NCBI RefSeq assembly: GCF_019175385.1
Contig: NC_083348.1
Span: 1,937,001 to 2,001,000 of the forward strand
DNA length: 64,000 nt
Origin: Lycium barbarum
Lineage: Eukaryota > Streptophyta > Magnoliopsida > Solanales > Solanaceae
Direction: 5' to 3'
Numbering within the stretch: the stretch's first letter is position 1; each line of letters begins with the position of its first letter. Positions 1 through 12,600 of the stretch are shown one piece after another. The position numbers and the translations under genes are program-made. The notes under the pieces were generated by a model, which saw nothing but the letters and a program-made list of their open reading frames with translations, did not search any database and was not told where the DNA came from.

Positions 1-86
1 TTAATTTTGTTTTGGGCAAATAAAATGACAAAATTTTGAGATAAGTATTTTTAGCGAGGACGATCAATTTTGAGACGGAGGGAGCA
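1..86. mobile_element. Right end of a Stowaway-like MITE (partial)
   Basis: The segment ends in gagacggagggagca, the form of a Stowaway (Tc1/mariner-type) terminal inverted repeat read inward from the right. The left end lies outside the window, so neither the TIR pair nor the TA duplication can be checked. The call rests on the terminal motif alone. Confidence 0.4.
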
Positions 87-447
87 TCTTATCTGTTTGG
101 TTATGATTTCGCGTGTTTACGTATAAAAAACCGACAAAGTGAACTAATAATACATAAAACTGAATCGAATCGAACCGACCCGAACCAGACGATCATAAGC
201 AACCTTCGAGGGAGTATGTTACAAGAAGAAGAAAAGAAAAGCGAATTAAAAAAAAAACATTTATATGTCACTGTTTTAGTTTTTCTTGGAGATCATAAAA
301 AGACTCCACTCAGAAATTAGCTGCAAATCAAGGATTAATTAAAAAATTATTTGTGACTTGAGTCACCATTACTGTATGGTAGATGAAGGGATTTAATCCG
401 AGTGCCTTTTAGTTTCCAAGAGCAAAAACGAAGAAGAGCAATCGGCC
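87..447 (+). promoter_or_regulatory. Upstream region of the B3 gene
   Basis: About 360 bases of AT-rich sequence between a MITE end and the start codon at 448. It should hold the promoter and 5' UTR of the B3 gene. TTATAT near 260 could be a TATA element, but nothing decides this. The last 80 bases are conserved in the second copy of the gene's 5' end at 50071, so the duplication included proximal upstream sequence. Confidence 0.35.
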
Positions 448-3400
448 ATGGAACCTCATCAATTCTTCAAGATTATCTTATCTCCTCATCCCTCTATATT
501 AGTAAGTTCCTTTTCTCAATTCAGCCATGCAGTGCATTTTCATCTTCTTGCTTTATTGGTAGTGCTTTATCTCTGTCAAGATTTGTAATTCCCCTTTTTG
601 GTTTGTAAAAAATGACTTCTTGAGGTCCCCACTACTTCATTTTCCATTTTTGTGCCTGGATTTAACTTATATCTGACTGACACTATGATGAAAATTTATT
701 GACTATCATGGCAATTTCACCTGTGGTACAATTCATTTGTCTTATTTTTTTTTTTCATGCTACTAATTCCACTTGTGGTGGGCAATTATCTGTAATCTAT
801 GTTGTGTTCGGACTCTTCAAACATGTCGAATGGTATATGATTTTTGGTGCAACAGTTTTTGAGAGTCCAAGCAACATTTCAAGTGATCAGGTTGTGTAAA
901 ACGTAAAAAATCCTGTTGTAATATATCATCCAACCAACCATGTTAACAAATACAGAATTGAAGTAACATTGCGGAAACTTCATTTTTCTCTCTCTGTTTC
1001 TGGTGGTTTCATTTACATGAAACAGCTGCAACAACAAGTAGTCTCAGTCCCAAATAAGTTGAAACTGTACATGAAACAGCTGTTTGTACTCAGGGGCGGA
1101 TTTAGAGGGTACCAAGGGTGTTCACCTGAACACTCTCGGCAAAAAATTATAGTGTGTATATAGGGGTAGATTTTTTGTGTTTATGTACATATATTAATTT
1201 TTGAATACCCTGAACAAATGCAAAAGGTTACCTCAAGCGGTTCAGGGTGTTCAAAATTATTTCTAGTGTCCTAGGTTCAATTCCCATTGACAATATTATT
1301 TTTTATATTTAACTTTTGTTGTTTTTTCGAACCCCCTGAATGAAAATGCTGAATCCGCCAATGTTTGTACTATTTTGGACAACTTTTAATTTTCATGATA
1401 CTCTTAATAAACGGATATATTATGGAAATGCTGTGCCTTTACTGTTTGTGTGTCAATTTTCTGTAAAGAAATGAGACCAAACATGAAATTTCAAATAGTA
1501 TAAGCGGGAGATGTAGTTGGGAGCTTTCTTTGATTATGAGTTTTTATGACAAACTTGGGAGGTTAGGCCTTGTTTTGAATGGTAGAGCTAAATAAATGGC
1601 CAAATATAGCCAATTTCGAGTTCTTCGTGCAGAAATTTGGCAATATATACCTAGTCTACATTGTTGTTGAAGGAGACCAGGGTCTGCAGATGAAAATGTT
1701 GCTAGAGGAATGATATTGAATTTCTGAACCCCCAAAAATTTCCCTGATGAATGTTGTTCCCTATAATATCTGACAAAAAACTTTACAATGATATCTTTTT
1801 ATAGTATCACTACATGTTACAAACACAATCCAAAATAGATAGACATCCTATCTGAATCAAGGTTATTATAGACTTTAAAGCTCAATTGTAAAAAAAAACA
1901 AAAGGTTGAAGCATTTCCACCTGTATAGTTATCTGACAGTTTGCAGCACATCACTTACTCATCTCTTTTTCATATTACTCATCTTTGCTTTTAAGGTAAA
2001 TTAATTGTGCAAAAGCTCATTATATTACTAGTAGATAAAATTACTCTTAAAATAGCCATTTGAAGTCGCATGCATCCTTCCAAGATTTTCAGATGAGGTT
2101 GAAGCAAAGGTAGATCCCTAATATCAATGCTGATGTCAAGAACCGAAAATTCTACTTTAATCCATACTTCACATGAAAGGCCAATCTGATCAGTCAGTTT
2201 GATGCTGCAATGTTTTAAAGAAAGTCGTGTAATGTATCTATGGTTGCCATGCCTTTCAAGTGGGCCTTCAAATGTGCACAAGAGGGTTTACATTTTGGTA
2301 TAATGACATTCTCCATAGGATTTATGTACTCTAATATATCGAATTAAATATAAGCCAGTCCAACTAAGTTCCCAGTTTTTGAGCAGTAACTAGATTAAAT
2401 AACATGATTATTTTGAATTGAAGACCTAAAAAAAATGAATGAATACTTTGAAATGAAGATTAGGAATTTGGAAGGTTTCTGCTCTTGTTAACATTTGATT
2501 ATATAAAACCTTTGATCAGCCGTACCAAGAAAGGGATATGGACAAAAAATGAGGCTTATTTACAATGGACAAGCTTTTTTGGCTTTCATTTTTAATCTAT
2601 TTTGTAGAAATTAGGAAATCTTGCAAAACTTGATTGACAGATAATTAGAACCCTAGCTTAACTAGTCACTTTCAGTATTTTTTGTCTGTCCGTAGAGGAT
2701 ATTCTTTCTAATTATCTTGCAAAGACAATTTTGTTCTCCTTTTTCCCAGTGGCTATATGTGATTGAGAACTTGACTATAGTTTCTTCAGCTAAAAGTTCT
2801 CTTTTCTTTCCATTTGTTTTCGTCTCTTATTTTGTTGTTCATATCTTTCCAATTTTGGTATCCTACAGCACATCCCAGATGAATTTGTAATGAAGTATGG
2901 GGCCGATCTGCCAGATGTTGTGTTCCTTGGGGTCCCAAATGGCGCAATATGGGAAGTAAAATTGCTAAACTCTAATGGCATGAAATGGCTGAAGGAGGGC
3001 TGGACCCAGTTCATGGAGTACTATTCAATTGGTCGTGGTAACCTTTTACTCTTTCAATATAATGGGAACTCTCATTTCTCTGTCTTCATATTTGATTTAA
3101 GCGCTTCCGAGATTGAATATCCTTCTGCTCCAAGTGAAGATATAGCACCAGAGAATTTTGTAAATATAGTGGGCGATGCTAGTCACAAGAAGAAGGCAGG
3201 CAGGCCTGAGACACAGAATAATTCATGTGATGACATCACGAACGATTCTCGGAGAAAAAAGACTGCAAAAGTTACAAAAGTAGCAGATCACTCATATTCA
3301 AAAAGACAAAAATCTGATAGTCCAGTATTCCTCCCTAACAGGGTGAAGCTTGAAAAACCAGACGTGGAGGAGGATTCAAGTCGTGCAACCCAAGAAGATA

Positions 3401-5929
3401 AAAGGAAGGAGATTAAGGAGAAACTAAAACCAAACATGGTGAAGAATTTGTACTGTGCAGCAGATAGAGGAAATGGTATACTGATTAAAGATTTTGTGCC
3501 TAAAATCATGCTTTCTTCTTGTTAAATATCTTGAGAATCTTCTGTTGTAGTATAAATTCTGTTTGAAGTATGTTGATGCCAATAATTTTCTACTTACCTT
3601 TTCTTTGTATCCTCCTCTCCCTCCCCCGTTCCCTTTCTTTGGCAGAGGACTGCAGTGAAGTACTAGATCCCTCAGCCTCCAAGATGACAAACAGTACCAA
3701 ATGCAATAAAAGGAAATATTCTATCAGTTTGGAGGCATCACGTTCTAGGTATCCTCTACGAAGTAATCAGGTGAAGCTTGAACAATCCAAAGAAAACGGG
3801 AGTCCTTCATATTCTGGAAAACAAAGACCTTCCGCTTCACTATCCTCTCCTGGTACTCAGTCAGAAAGAGACAAGTGTAACAGGGTGAAGCTTGAGAAAG
3901 CAAACTCGGAAGAAGATTTCTGTTGTGCAGCGCCAAAAGAAAAAGGAGAGGACACTAACATGGAGAAACTTGTAAAACAAGATAGACAACATAATTTGTA
4001 TGGTGAAGTATATAAATTTAAAGGTATTTGGATTTAATGTTTGTGCCCATTCTCATTGATGCTGCTGGTTCAGTAACAAGACAACTTTCCTTTGTTAGAC
4101 GCATTATGTTGAATTATGTAACGATGGATGACATTCTTCTTCCATTCGCCTCCCTTCCTTTCCCCCCTCCCACGTCATCTTTTTGGCAGGGCACTGTAAT
4201 GAAGTACCAGTAATGGATCCCTCAGCATCTAAGGTGACAACTACTAATCAGCATAGTAAAAAGAAAATTGCTATCAGTTTGGATGCATCAAATTGTCGGT
4301 ATCCACTGCGAAATAAGCAACTAAAAGAGATTAGGGTTGAAAAAGGAGATGTGAAAGGTATTTGGTTCAATAACTTGTTCTTTGTGAGACTCGTCATGTT
4401 GAATTATATTATGATGGATGACATTTTTCTTCTTCCTCCCGTCCCACTTCATCTTTCTTGCAGAGCACTGCAACGAAATACCAGTGGTGGATCCCTTAGC
4501 AACTAAGATGGCAACCACTAATGGACATCATGAAAAGAAAACTAGTACCAGTTTGGATATGTCACATTGTAGGTATCCATTGCGAACCAAGCAACTGAGA
4601 GAGGTGAAGCTTGAAAAACCAATCACGGAAGAGGATTTGCTTTATGTAACGCAAAAAGCAAAAAGGAAGAAGCCTAATAATGTGAAGCTTGAGAAAGGAG
4701 ATGCGGAAGGTATCTTGTTTAGTAACTTGTCCTTTGTTAGACTCATCACATTGAATTATGTTATGATGGATGACAATGTTCTTCCTTTCTTCTCCCTTAT
4801 TTCTCCCCCTCCCGTATCAATTTTTTGGCAGAGTGCTGCAAAGAAATACCAGTAGGGGATTCCTCAGCAACTAAGAAGACAACCACTAATCGTGATAATG
4901 AAAAGAAAACTACTACCAGTTTGGATACATCACATTGCAGGTATCTACTGCGAAGTAAGCGACTGAAGCTTGAACAATGGGGAGCAGGAGGGAACATGCA
5001 TAGTAAAACGCCAAAATATATAGTAGCAGATTCTCCATATTGTAAAAGACAAAATTCTGCCCTTCCAGCATCCTCTCCATGTTGTCAGCCTACCAGGGCG
5101 AAGCTGGAAAAACCAGACAATTTGTTTTGTGCAGCAGAAAATGCAAAGGGTAAGGAGACTAACAATGTGAAGCTTGAAACAGGAGATATGGAAGGGAATT
5201 TGAATAGCGCAGCTTATAAAGGAAAAGGTATGTCATTCCATTTTTTTACGGTTACTCTCATGGAGACTACTTGTTTAGCAACAAGTGAATCTTGCGTTGT
5301 TGTGTCCATTTTGTTGAATTATAAGAGATTCTTTGGTCGTTCTTCTCTTTGTCTCAGATTCCACAGCCTCTGAGTTGACAAATAATTGGCAAGAAAAAGG
5401 TGTTACCCTCAGAGAAGCACAATTGAGGAAAGAAATGTACTTCAATCCATACTTCATTGTTTCTATGAAGCCCGCTTATGTCTCGAGAAACTTCCAATTG
5501 GTAAGTTCTCAAGTCAAGAGATGTAGCATTGATTGCCTTTTGGTTGATGTCGAGTCCTACTGTCCCAAGGGGTCAAATGCTCTTTGTTTGTTGTCTGTTA
5601 AAGGAGAAGAGGATAAAATAACTAAGAATACAATAAAAGAGCAACTCTCACAACAATTTTTGTTTTTGCAGGATTTACCTGATAACTTTTTCAATAAATA
5701 TATCAAAATGGAGGAACCCTTTGTACATCTACGAGTTTCTGATGGGAGAACTTGGCGTGCAAAGTTGTTTATTCAATCAAAGTGTGCGAAGATCCAATCA
5801 TCAGGTTGGAGAGACTTTGTGCTCGGCAACAGTTTAAAAGAGTACGACACTTGTCTCTTTGAACTGCTTGATGGCATTGAGCCAGAGATAGACGTGACCA
5901 TTGTCCGAGCCCCGACTCCCGTTCCCTGA
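448..5929 (+). CDS. B3 domain transcription factor, REM/VRN1-like, two B3 domains
   Basis: Eight-exon model: 448-501, 2869-3475, 3646-4023, 4190-4357, 4464-4709, 4832-5227, 5358-5500, 5672-5929. All introns are GT-AG and the frames join, giving 749 residues. The N-terminal B3 domain (about residues 5-98) opens with FFKIILSPHP and contains VPNGAIWEVKL, GWTQFMEYYSI and LLLFQYNGNSHFSVFIFD. The C-terminal B3 domain (about 645-742) contains YFIVSMKPAYVSRNFQL, GRTWRAKLFI and GWRDFVLGNSL. Two B3 domains around a charged linker is the layout of plant REM/VRN1-type nuclear DNA-binding proteins. Each B3 fold is split by an intron, which supports the splice model. The linker (about 104-616) is Lys/Glu-rich and repetitive because exons 3-6 are tandem duplicates, all phase 1 at both ends. 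It repeats YPLR and VKLE motifs. Intron 1 (2.4 kb) contains a hAT MITE. No stop or frameshift was seen. Expression is not shown by sequence, and the exact ortholog is not recognised. Confidence 0.85.
1091..1363. mobile_element. hAT-type MITE in intron 1 of the B3 gene
   Basis: A 273-bp element with 15-bp inverted ends (CAGGGGCGGATTTAG on the left; CATTGGCGGATTCAG read inward from the right, 12 of 15 matching). It is flanked by a perfect 8-bp duplication TTTGTACT at 1083-1090 and 1364-1371. An 8-bp duplication with CA...TG ends is the hAT signature. It has no coding capacity, so it is non-autonomous. It is far from the intron's splice sites. Confidence 0.8.
3646..5357 (+). repeat. Four tandem exon-plus-intron units inside the B3 gene
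   Basis: Units start at 3646, 4190, 4464 and 4832. Each exon opens with a DCSEV / HCNEV / HCNEI / CCKEI block, then a (M)DPSASK-like block, a Ser-Leu stretch and RYPLR. The following introns are also alike (gttgaattatgt..atgatggatgacat..ttctt and a polypyrimidine tract ending ttggcag or cttgcag), so the duplicated unit covered exon and intron. Exons are 378, 168, 246 and 396 bp, all multiples of three and phase 1-1, so gain or loss of a unit keeps the frame. Confidence 0.85.
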
Positions 5930-6636
5930 AAGATAATCTCCCATTTTGCAAGTATGTGACTGTATTTTAGCTTTCTATCCATCTTGAACTTTTTTGGAAG
6001 GTTGGAGATGAACTGTGAGCTCAAGGGTATGACCGTTACTTTCCTAAAATTGAGCTTATGTGCAATTCTTGGGATGATAATTTTGTATTTAAGTTGTACT
6101 TCTCTTTACATTTATTTTGGTGTCCTCTCCTTTTACTTCCTTCTATTTCCTAAACGTACTAAGCAATGGTCCGGCACTATTAAAAACTTTATCATGTTGA
6201 AGAATTTCTTACTCTACATTCACCTCGTGTCCCTGGTCATTCCCAACACTGAAATGTACTACTTTTATTTTTGCTTCAATCTAAAAGCAAGTTTACTTCT
6301 TATTTTTGGGTTCATGCTGAAATCATGTTTTAAATTTCCATTGATTGCCCTTCAGTTAGGAACATTTTGTACGTTGAGCCAAACTATTCTCCTTAAAATT
6401 GGATTTCTTCAATTTTCTTATCATAGCTCTGTTGAATCCTTCATTATTGTAGCCTCAAAATCAGTTAGCCTGATATTATAGTCCCTCTTCTATTGCTGAT
6501 AAGATATCTCTCTTATGCTTTACAATTGGAGGTTCTAGCTATTCTCAATATAAGAATCACTGCGGAAAAAGAAGTAAAAAAGGATCAAATTATTGACGGT
6601 CTAGTCTTGCACAAGAAATGTGAGGATACTGAGCAC
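5930..6636 (+). other. 3' UTR and downstream spacer of the B3 gene
   Basis: AT-rich sequence after the stop codon, ending at the target duplication of the next element. It must include the 3' UTR and polyadenylation site of the B3 gene; no single signal stands out. A chance open frame at 5984-6481 has a hydrophobic, unrecognisable translation. No other gene seen. Confidence 0.5.
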
Positions 6637-6641
6637 CTAAT

Positions 6642-9600
6642 TGTTATACCCCGTACATTTATACGACGAATTATCCGCAAGCAAATCGATTCAAGTTAAA
6701 AGCGGAATTATTTTCGGATACGAAATAGAAATCGTTAATTTTCAATTTTAATTAAAACATAAATTGTGTATAAATTTTATTGGTATAGAAGCATTAATGG
6801 AGATTAGGGATTAATTAACCATGATTGGATTATTAAGTGTGGATTTATATTTAGTGGTGGGGAATTATTATTATATGGATATAAAAGAGAGGGGAGACAC
6901 ATAAATTCATGAAATATGAGTCATATTCTTGGACAATTGATAGTGGGAGGTATTATTAAACAAAAATCTGATCTTGAAGGGGGACATTCTTGGTGGACAC
7001 GTGAGGGAGCTTATGCTGCCCATAAACATCATCTTGGATGATTAAAACAAGTCATTTATCACCATATCATCTTCCACCAACTAAAACTTAGAGAGAGAAA
7101 CTCTCAAGCCCTAGAAAGAGAAAGAGAGCCACGGCTATGGCAGCTCCTCCACCACAAAACAAAATCAGTTTTCTTCCTCAAATCAACTCCTCATCTAGTG
7201 TACAAGAACGTGTAGTAGTTGTTGAAAAGAAACAAGGAGGTGTAGCACCTCAATAGGGTTGAAGATTCGGCCAAAGTGAAGAACAAGTTGTAAGGTAAGA
7301 ATGTTTATTGTTCTTGTGTTGCATGATGATTTGAATGTATAGTTCATGAAGGTTGTTGTTGGATTGTTGTTGTAGTTGAAGTAGAGAGTGAGCCGTGAGT
7401 GTTGGTGAAGTCATGATTGATTTCATTTTTGCATGTATTGTTGATGAATTGAATATGTATCAACATAGGTAAATGAACAAAGATTGTAGAAGTTCGTTTG
7501 TGATGTGGCATGTTGGATATTGGACTGTTTTTCTAAAAATTAAAATGAGCCGTGTGTTGAAGACTCTAATGAAATCATGTTTAATATTCTTGTACATGTA
7601 TTGGAAGTGGATTGAATGTGTTGTAGTATGGATAAATGGATGAAAATCATGAAGTTGTTGGAGTAGTGTTGTAGCCGTGTAAAGGGACTGTTTTAGAGGA
7701 ATTTGTGGATTGTTTTGTGTCATATTTTGATTGTTGTTGTTATGGACATTATGGTGTATTGTATGCATAATGAATATGTGAATTAAGGTGTTAAAGAAAT
7801 GAATTATGTTGAAGCATACAAGCAGTCCAAAACAGTGGACTGTTTTAGTGCTAGAGGTGAAATTGTATGTGTTGAGTGTTGATTCTTGTTATGAACGTTT
7901 AGTGGAAGTGAAGCATAATGATTCAAGTTGAAATTGAGATGAATTGTGGGCTGTTGTAAGAATGAAAATGATGTTAAAACAGTTCCAAGAATCATGAAAG
8001 TAATGTCATTAAACATGTTGTTGTCGTTGTAAGGTTTTAGTGTCGACAATGTAGCTATTTGCGTACGAATTTGGTGATATATTTATCGTGTGACTGCTGG
8101 TCGTATTTTACTAAAATTATATGAAATGAAGACATGAAATAATGTGTAAGAATCATATGTGGTTTGCTTGGTATGTTCGTAAACGTTCGCAAGAATTTCG
8201 GGCACCTTTATGTTGTTGGTTAGGGACTGTTTTGGGTGTGTTGTTGGTTAGGGACTGTTTTGGACGTGTCGTGGCTAGGAACTGTTTTGGACATGTTGTC
8301 TTCTTTAAATTGGAAAGACTAATGATAGTTAAGAATATATATTGTATTTACGTTGTTTGGGTTGTTGTAAAGTTGCTACACGAAAACGTTAAGGCTACGG
8401 ATTATTAGGAGTAACTTGAGAATGTAGTAGCCGTATGTGAATCGATATGGAATGTTGTATTTGGAATGTTATGTGGGCTGTCAGGATTGGTATTGAGCAT
8501 ATGATTATTGACGTTGGATCGGTTGTATGTAGTTGGTTTGAATGAGAACGAAACGTGGTCTAAATATTTGAAAGGGATTGTTAACGTTACAGTACGTATT
8601 GAATTCCCTCGTAGACTAATTGTAGCTCTTGATATCTTGATATAGGATAAGTGTTTTTGGGCAGCAAGTACAAGTTATAATACGACTAAACGCTAAAGGT
8701 ATGTAAAGTTATCCTTTTCTTTCTCTTGGCATGTCCTAGATGTACTAGGTTTGAAATTGAACCTCGGGGGATATTCTGTTTATAGCAAACTAAATCTGAA
8801 AATGTCCATTTTTCATTCAATAGAATTGAATCCTATAAGTACGTTTTGTTGAAAGAATTTGGTAAGTTTACACAAATTGCTTGGAAAGTTAGGAGATTGT
8901 TCGAAGATCTCCAGGGATGACTCTATAGACTTAATGTACGTAAATTGAGCCTATCACTTTAGTTGACCCGAGGTGGGCCCACTATGCTCGATTTCACTCT
9001 TATTGCATTTTAACCTATTTTGAGAAGTTTTAAAGGAAACGTCTTAACTACTCTTCTGACTACTAAATGACACTTGTTTAAGTTATTCTATTGAGTCTTA
9101 TAAATTATTTTGGAATATGGAAATGATCCCAAGAAGACTATTATCACATAATCTATTTTTGTTATCCGAAATATACGCACCGTGACTATCGTGCGGTTTC
9201 ATTAATACGGTTGTTGTTCGGAATACTCCATCGAGTCCTTGTAAAATGTATTATGTCTCATATTGCATTAGTTTCTCACTACTCCACTCGTGGATGTCTC
9301 AATGTTTCCTTCACTGAGCCCGGGCCAGGATATGTTGTCAAACGTATTCCTCTGCATTGTTCGCCGTGCCTCGATGGTGAGGGGGCAGGTATACGTGTAC
9401 ATGGGTTGTGGAGTATGCTGTGCCATGTACACTATTTTGATATGATATGATATGATCCGATATGGCTATTTGACATGACATGCTATGTTATGGGGTTATC
9501 CCCTATTCTGATCCTTATGTGTTGTGGCACCAGCGTCGGGAGGGTGACTACGTTCTGTCTACCGAGTCCCTTGGCGGGGGCCGGACATGATATGGCATAT

Positions 9601-12600
9601 GTTTCTGTACACATTCCTTATGTTTTGAAATATGCATTTGGTATTCTGGATTTTTGCATTCCTTTCTGTTCGTTCTGTTTCCGGTTATGATTTTGGTTTC
9701 TCTACTTTAGGCTTTACATATTCAGTACATATTTCGTACTGACCCCCTTTCTTTGGGGGCTGCGTTTTCATGCCGCGCAGGTACATACGACAGGTTCGCT
9801 GATCCGCCCGCTTAGGATCTTATTCTGCTATTCTGAGGCGCTCTCTTATCCGGAGCCTATATTTTTGGTACAGTCTCCTGCTATTGTATAAATGTACGTC
9901 ACTCAGGGGTACGACGGGGCCCTTGTTATATCCTGTGTTTTCACACCTTAATTTGGACTTGTATGAAATAAGGTCATAATTAAATTTATGTAACCCTTGA
10001 GTTGTTATGAAAGAATATTAATATGGAAGTGTCGAGGAATGCTAAGGGCAAATTTGGGATTTCGAAAATTAGTTTCGGGAATTACAAAACGGGAATTATA
10101 ATTCATTGGGCCAAGAAAGATTGAAGAAAAATTTGGGCCCAATTCTAAGGGGTGGTCGGCCACATAGTGGCCCAAACCCATGGTTAGAAATTAATTTGCC
10201 ATGTGTTTAATTGACTTAAGAGACTATATTATATATAGTCATCCCTATCCATTAGAAGACTCAAGAAAACAAGCAAAGCAAGAGCACAAGACCAAGAACC
10301 ATTCGGCCCTAGCTAAGCAAAAATCAATTCCAAAAATATTGCTCCTAAAATTTTTCTCTTGGTGAATTTCTACTAAGTTGAGTACCCTCTATAACTTGGT
10401 GTAGTTGCTTTGGAAGAAAGAACACTTGGTGCCTCAATTTGATCACTTATTCAAGTGAAGAAGACTTGAAGAAAAGGTAAGAATTCCTACCTTTTTATTG
10501 TGTTGTTGAGTTTTGTTTGTGTTGTAGTATATAGAAATGTGTTGATTGTATGGAAAAATGGAAGTTTGTAAAGTGGGTTTGGAATATGATGTGTAGCCGT
10601 GTGTATGTATGAATTGTATAGCTATAATGTGTTGAATTCATGTTATATTCTAGTTATGGTTGTGATGAAATGCATATGGGAATTGGAAGTGAAATGAATT
10701 TGGTTGAAGTTGATGAATGGAGCATATGGCCGTGGGATATGTGGACTTGGAATGGTAATGAATTAAGTTGTTTAGTATGTTAGTGTGTTATTGTGATGTT
10801 TACAATGTAAATGAAGGTAGAATGATATAAGTTAGTATTGAAATGGAATGTAGAAGCTTATGTCGTTTTAGTACGATCTTACGACATTGCGAAAATGAAG
10901 TTGTTAGGTTGCAAGTCATGATGATTATTGATGAATTTGGAAGATGAAAACATGTCATGAATATGTATGCCAAAGATTAGAAGTTTTGAATGAGTTATGA
11001 CTTCGGCGGAAAGTTCGTATATTATGTATATCGTGTGTATAATTTAAGGAAACGATATGAAACGCTTCTAAACTATGTTGTGATGATCTAGTTTGATAAT
11101 GAATGTGAAATGATTGAAATTGGTTTGGAAATTGAAGTTGAAATGAAGGTAATGGCATTATGTCGGCAAGTAGAACTAGTGTTGCCATACTGTGTTTCTA
11201 GTGTTTTATGTTGATGTTGATGTTGTCGTTTGGGTTGTTGTTGATGATTGTGAGCCGAGTTGAGTTATCGGGGGTGCTATATGTATAGGGGAAGTGCTGC
11301 CGAAATTTCGGTAGACAAATATGAGTTGAATTGAATTTGTAGCATCTATAACTTACAATTGGTAAACTTGACAATTTGCAGATTTTTGACGAAACGGGAA
11401 GAGTGTTTGGAAAGGCGTAAGGAGCTTGAAAGGTATGTAAAGCTACCCCGATCCTTCTTTTGGCATGTCTAAGTGTTTTAGGATCGGATTCGGGCCTCAA
11501 AAGACCTTCTTGGCCGTCGGAATCCGTAAGAGAAAATCTCAGTTTTTCCTTCAGTAGAATTGAACCATTTTGATATGCTTTTCCTGAAATTATGCAAACT
11601 TTCCCTAAACTCCTTGAAAAGCTATAGAATGTCCGTAGAACCTTTATAGGTGACCCCATAAGCTTAAAGGGCGTAATTTGAGCCCACCGCCTTGCTTGTT
11701 CCGAGGTGGGCCCGTTATTCCCGGTTTTGCCCTTAATGTACTAAAGTCCCCTTTTTGAACGATTTTTGAAAGGAATGTTTCGACTGCCCTTTTAATTACC
11801 TAACTAATATGGTTTTAAATATTTCATTAAGTCTGATAAATTGTTTTGATACTCGCAACTCATTTACTATGATTCCTTCCGACTTCATCGGATCGGTTTG
11901 TCTTTGATATGCCTCATTGAGTCTATGGAAACATTTATGATATTTTACTTGCATTAGTTTCTCACGACTCTATTCGTGGATGCCCCAATGTTTCCCACAC
12001 TGAGCCCGGGCCAGGATATGTTGTCAAGCGTAATCCCCTGCATTGTTCGCCGTGCCTCGATGTGAGGGGGCAGGTATATGCGTACATGGGTTTGTGGAGT
12101 ATGCTGTGCCATGTACGTTTGTTCTGATATGATTTACTATGGCCATCTGATATGACATATTATGTTACGGGGTTATGCCCCTATTCTGATTCTTCTGTGT
12201 TGTGGCACCGGCGTCGGGAGGGTGGCCACGTTCTGTCTGCCGAGTCCCTTGGCAGGGGCCGGATTTGATATGACATATGTTTTGTACACACTCTGCATGT
12301 TTTGGAAATATGTATCTGATACTTTGGATTTTTTGTTTACTTTCTGTATGTTCTGCACCAGTTATGATTTTGTTTCTGCAACTCAGGCTTTACATATTCA
12401 GTACATATTTCGTACTGACCCCCTTTCTTCGGGGGCTGCGTTTTCATGCCGCGCAGGTACCGACGACAGGCTTGCTGATCCGTCTGCTTAGGATCTCATT
12501 CTGCTATTTTTGGAGCGCTCTTTTATTCAGAGCCATCTTTTGGTATAGTCTGTCACTTCTACATGCGTATATTTCTCGTTCATGGGTACGGCGGGGCCCT

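Noticed and set aside
5984..6481. 165-codon hydrophobic open frame
   Set aside because: In the AT-rich 3' flank of the B3 gene, no motif, typical chance frame.
6493..6699. 68-codon open frame after the B3 gene
   Set aside because: It crosses the target duplication and LTR start at 6637-6642, so it joins two unrelated sequences.
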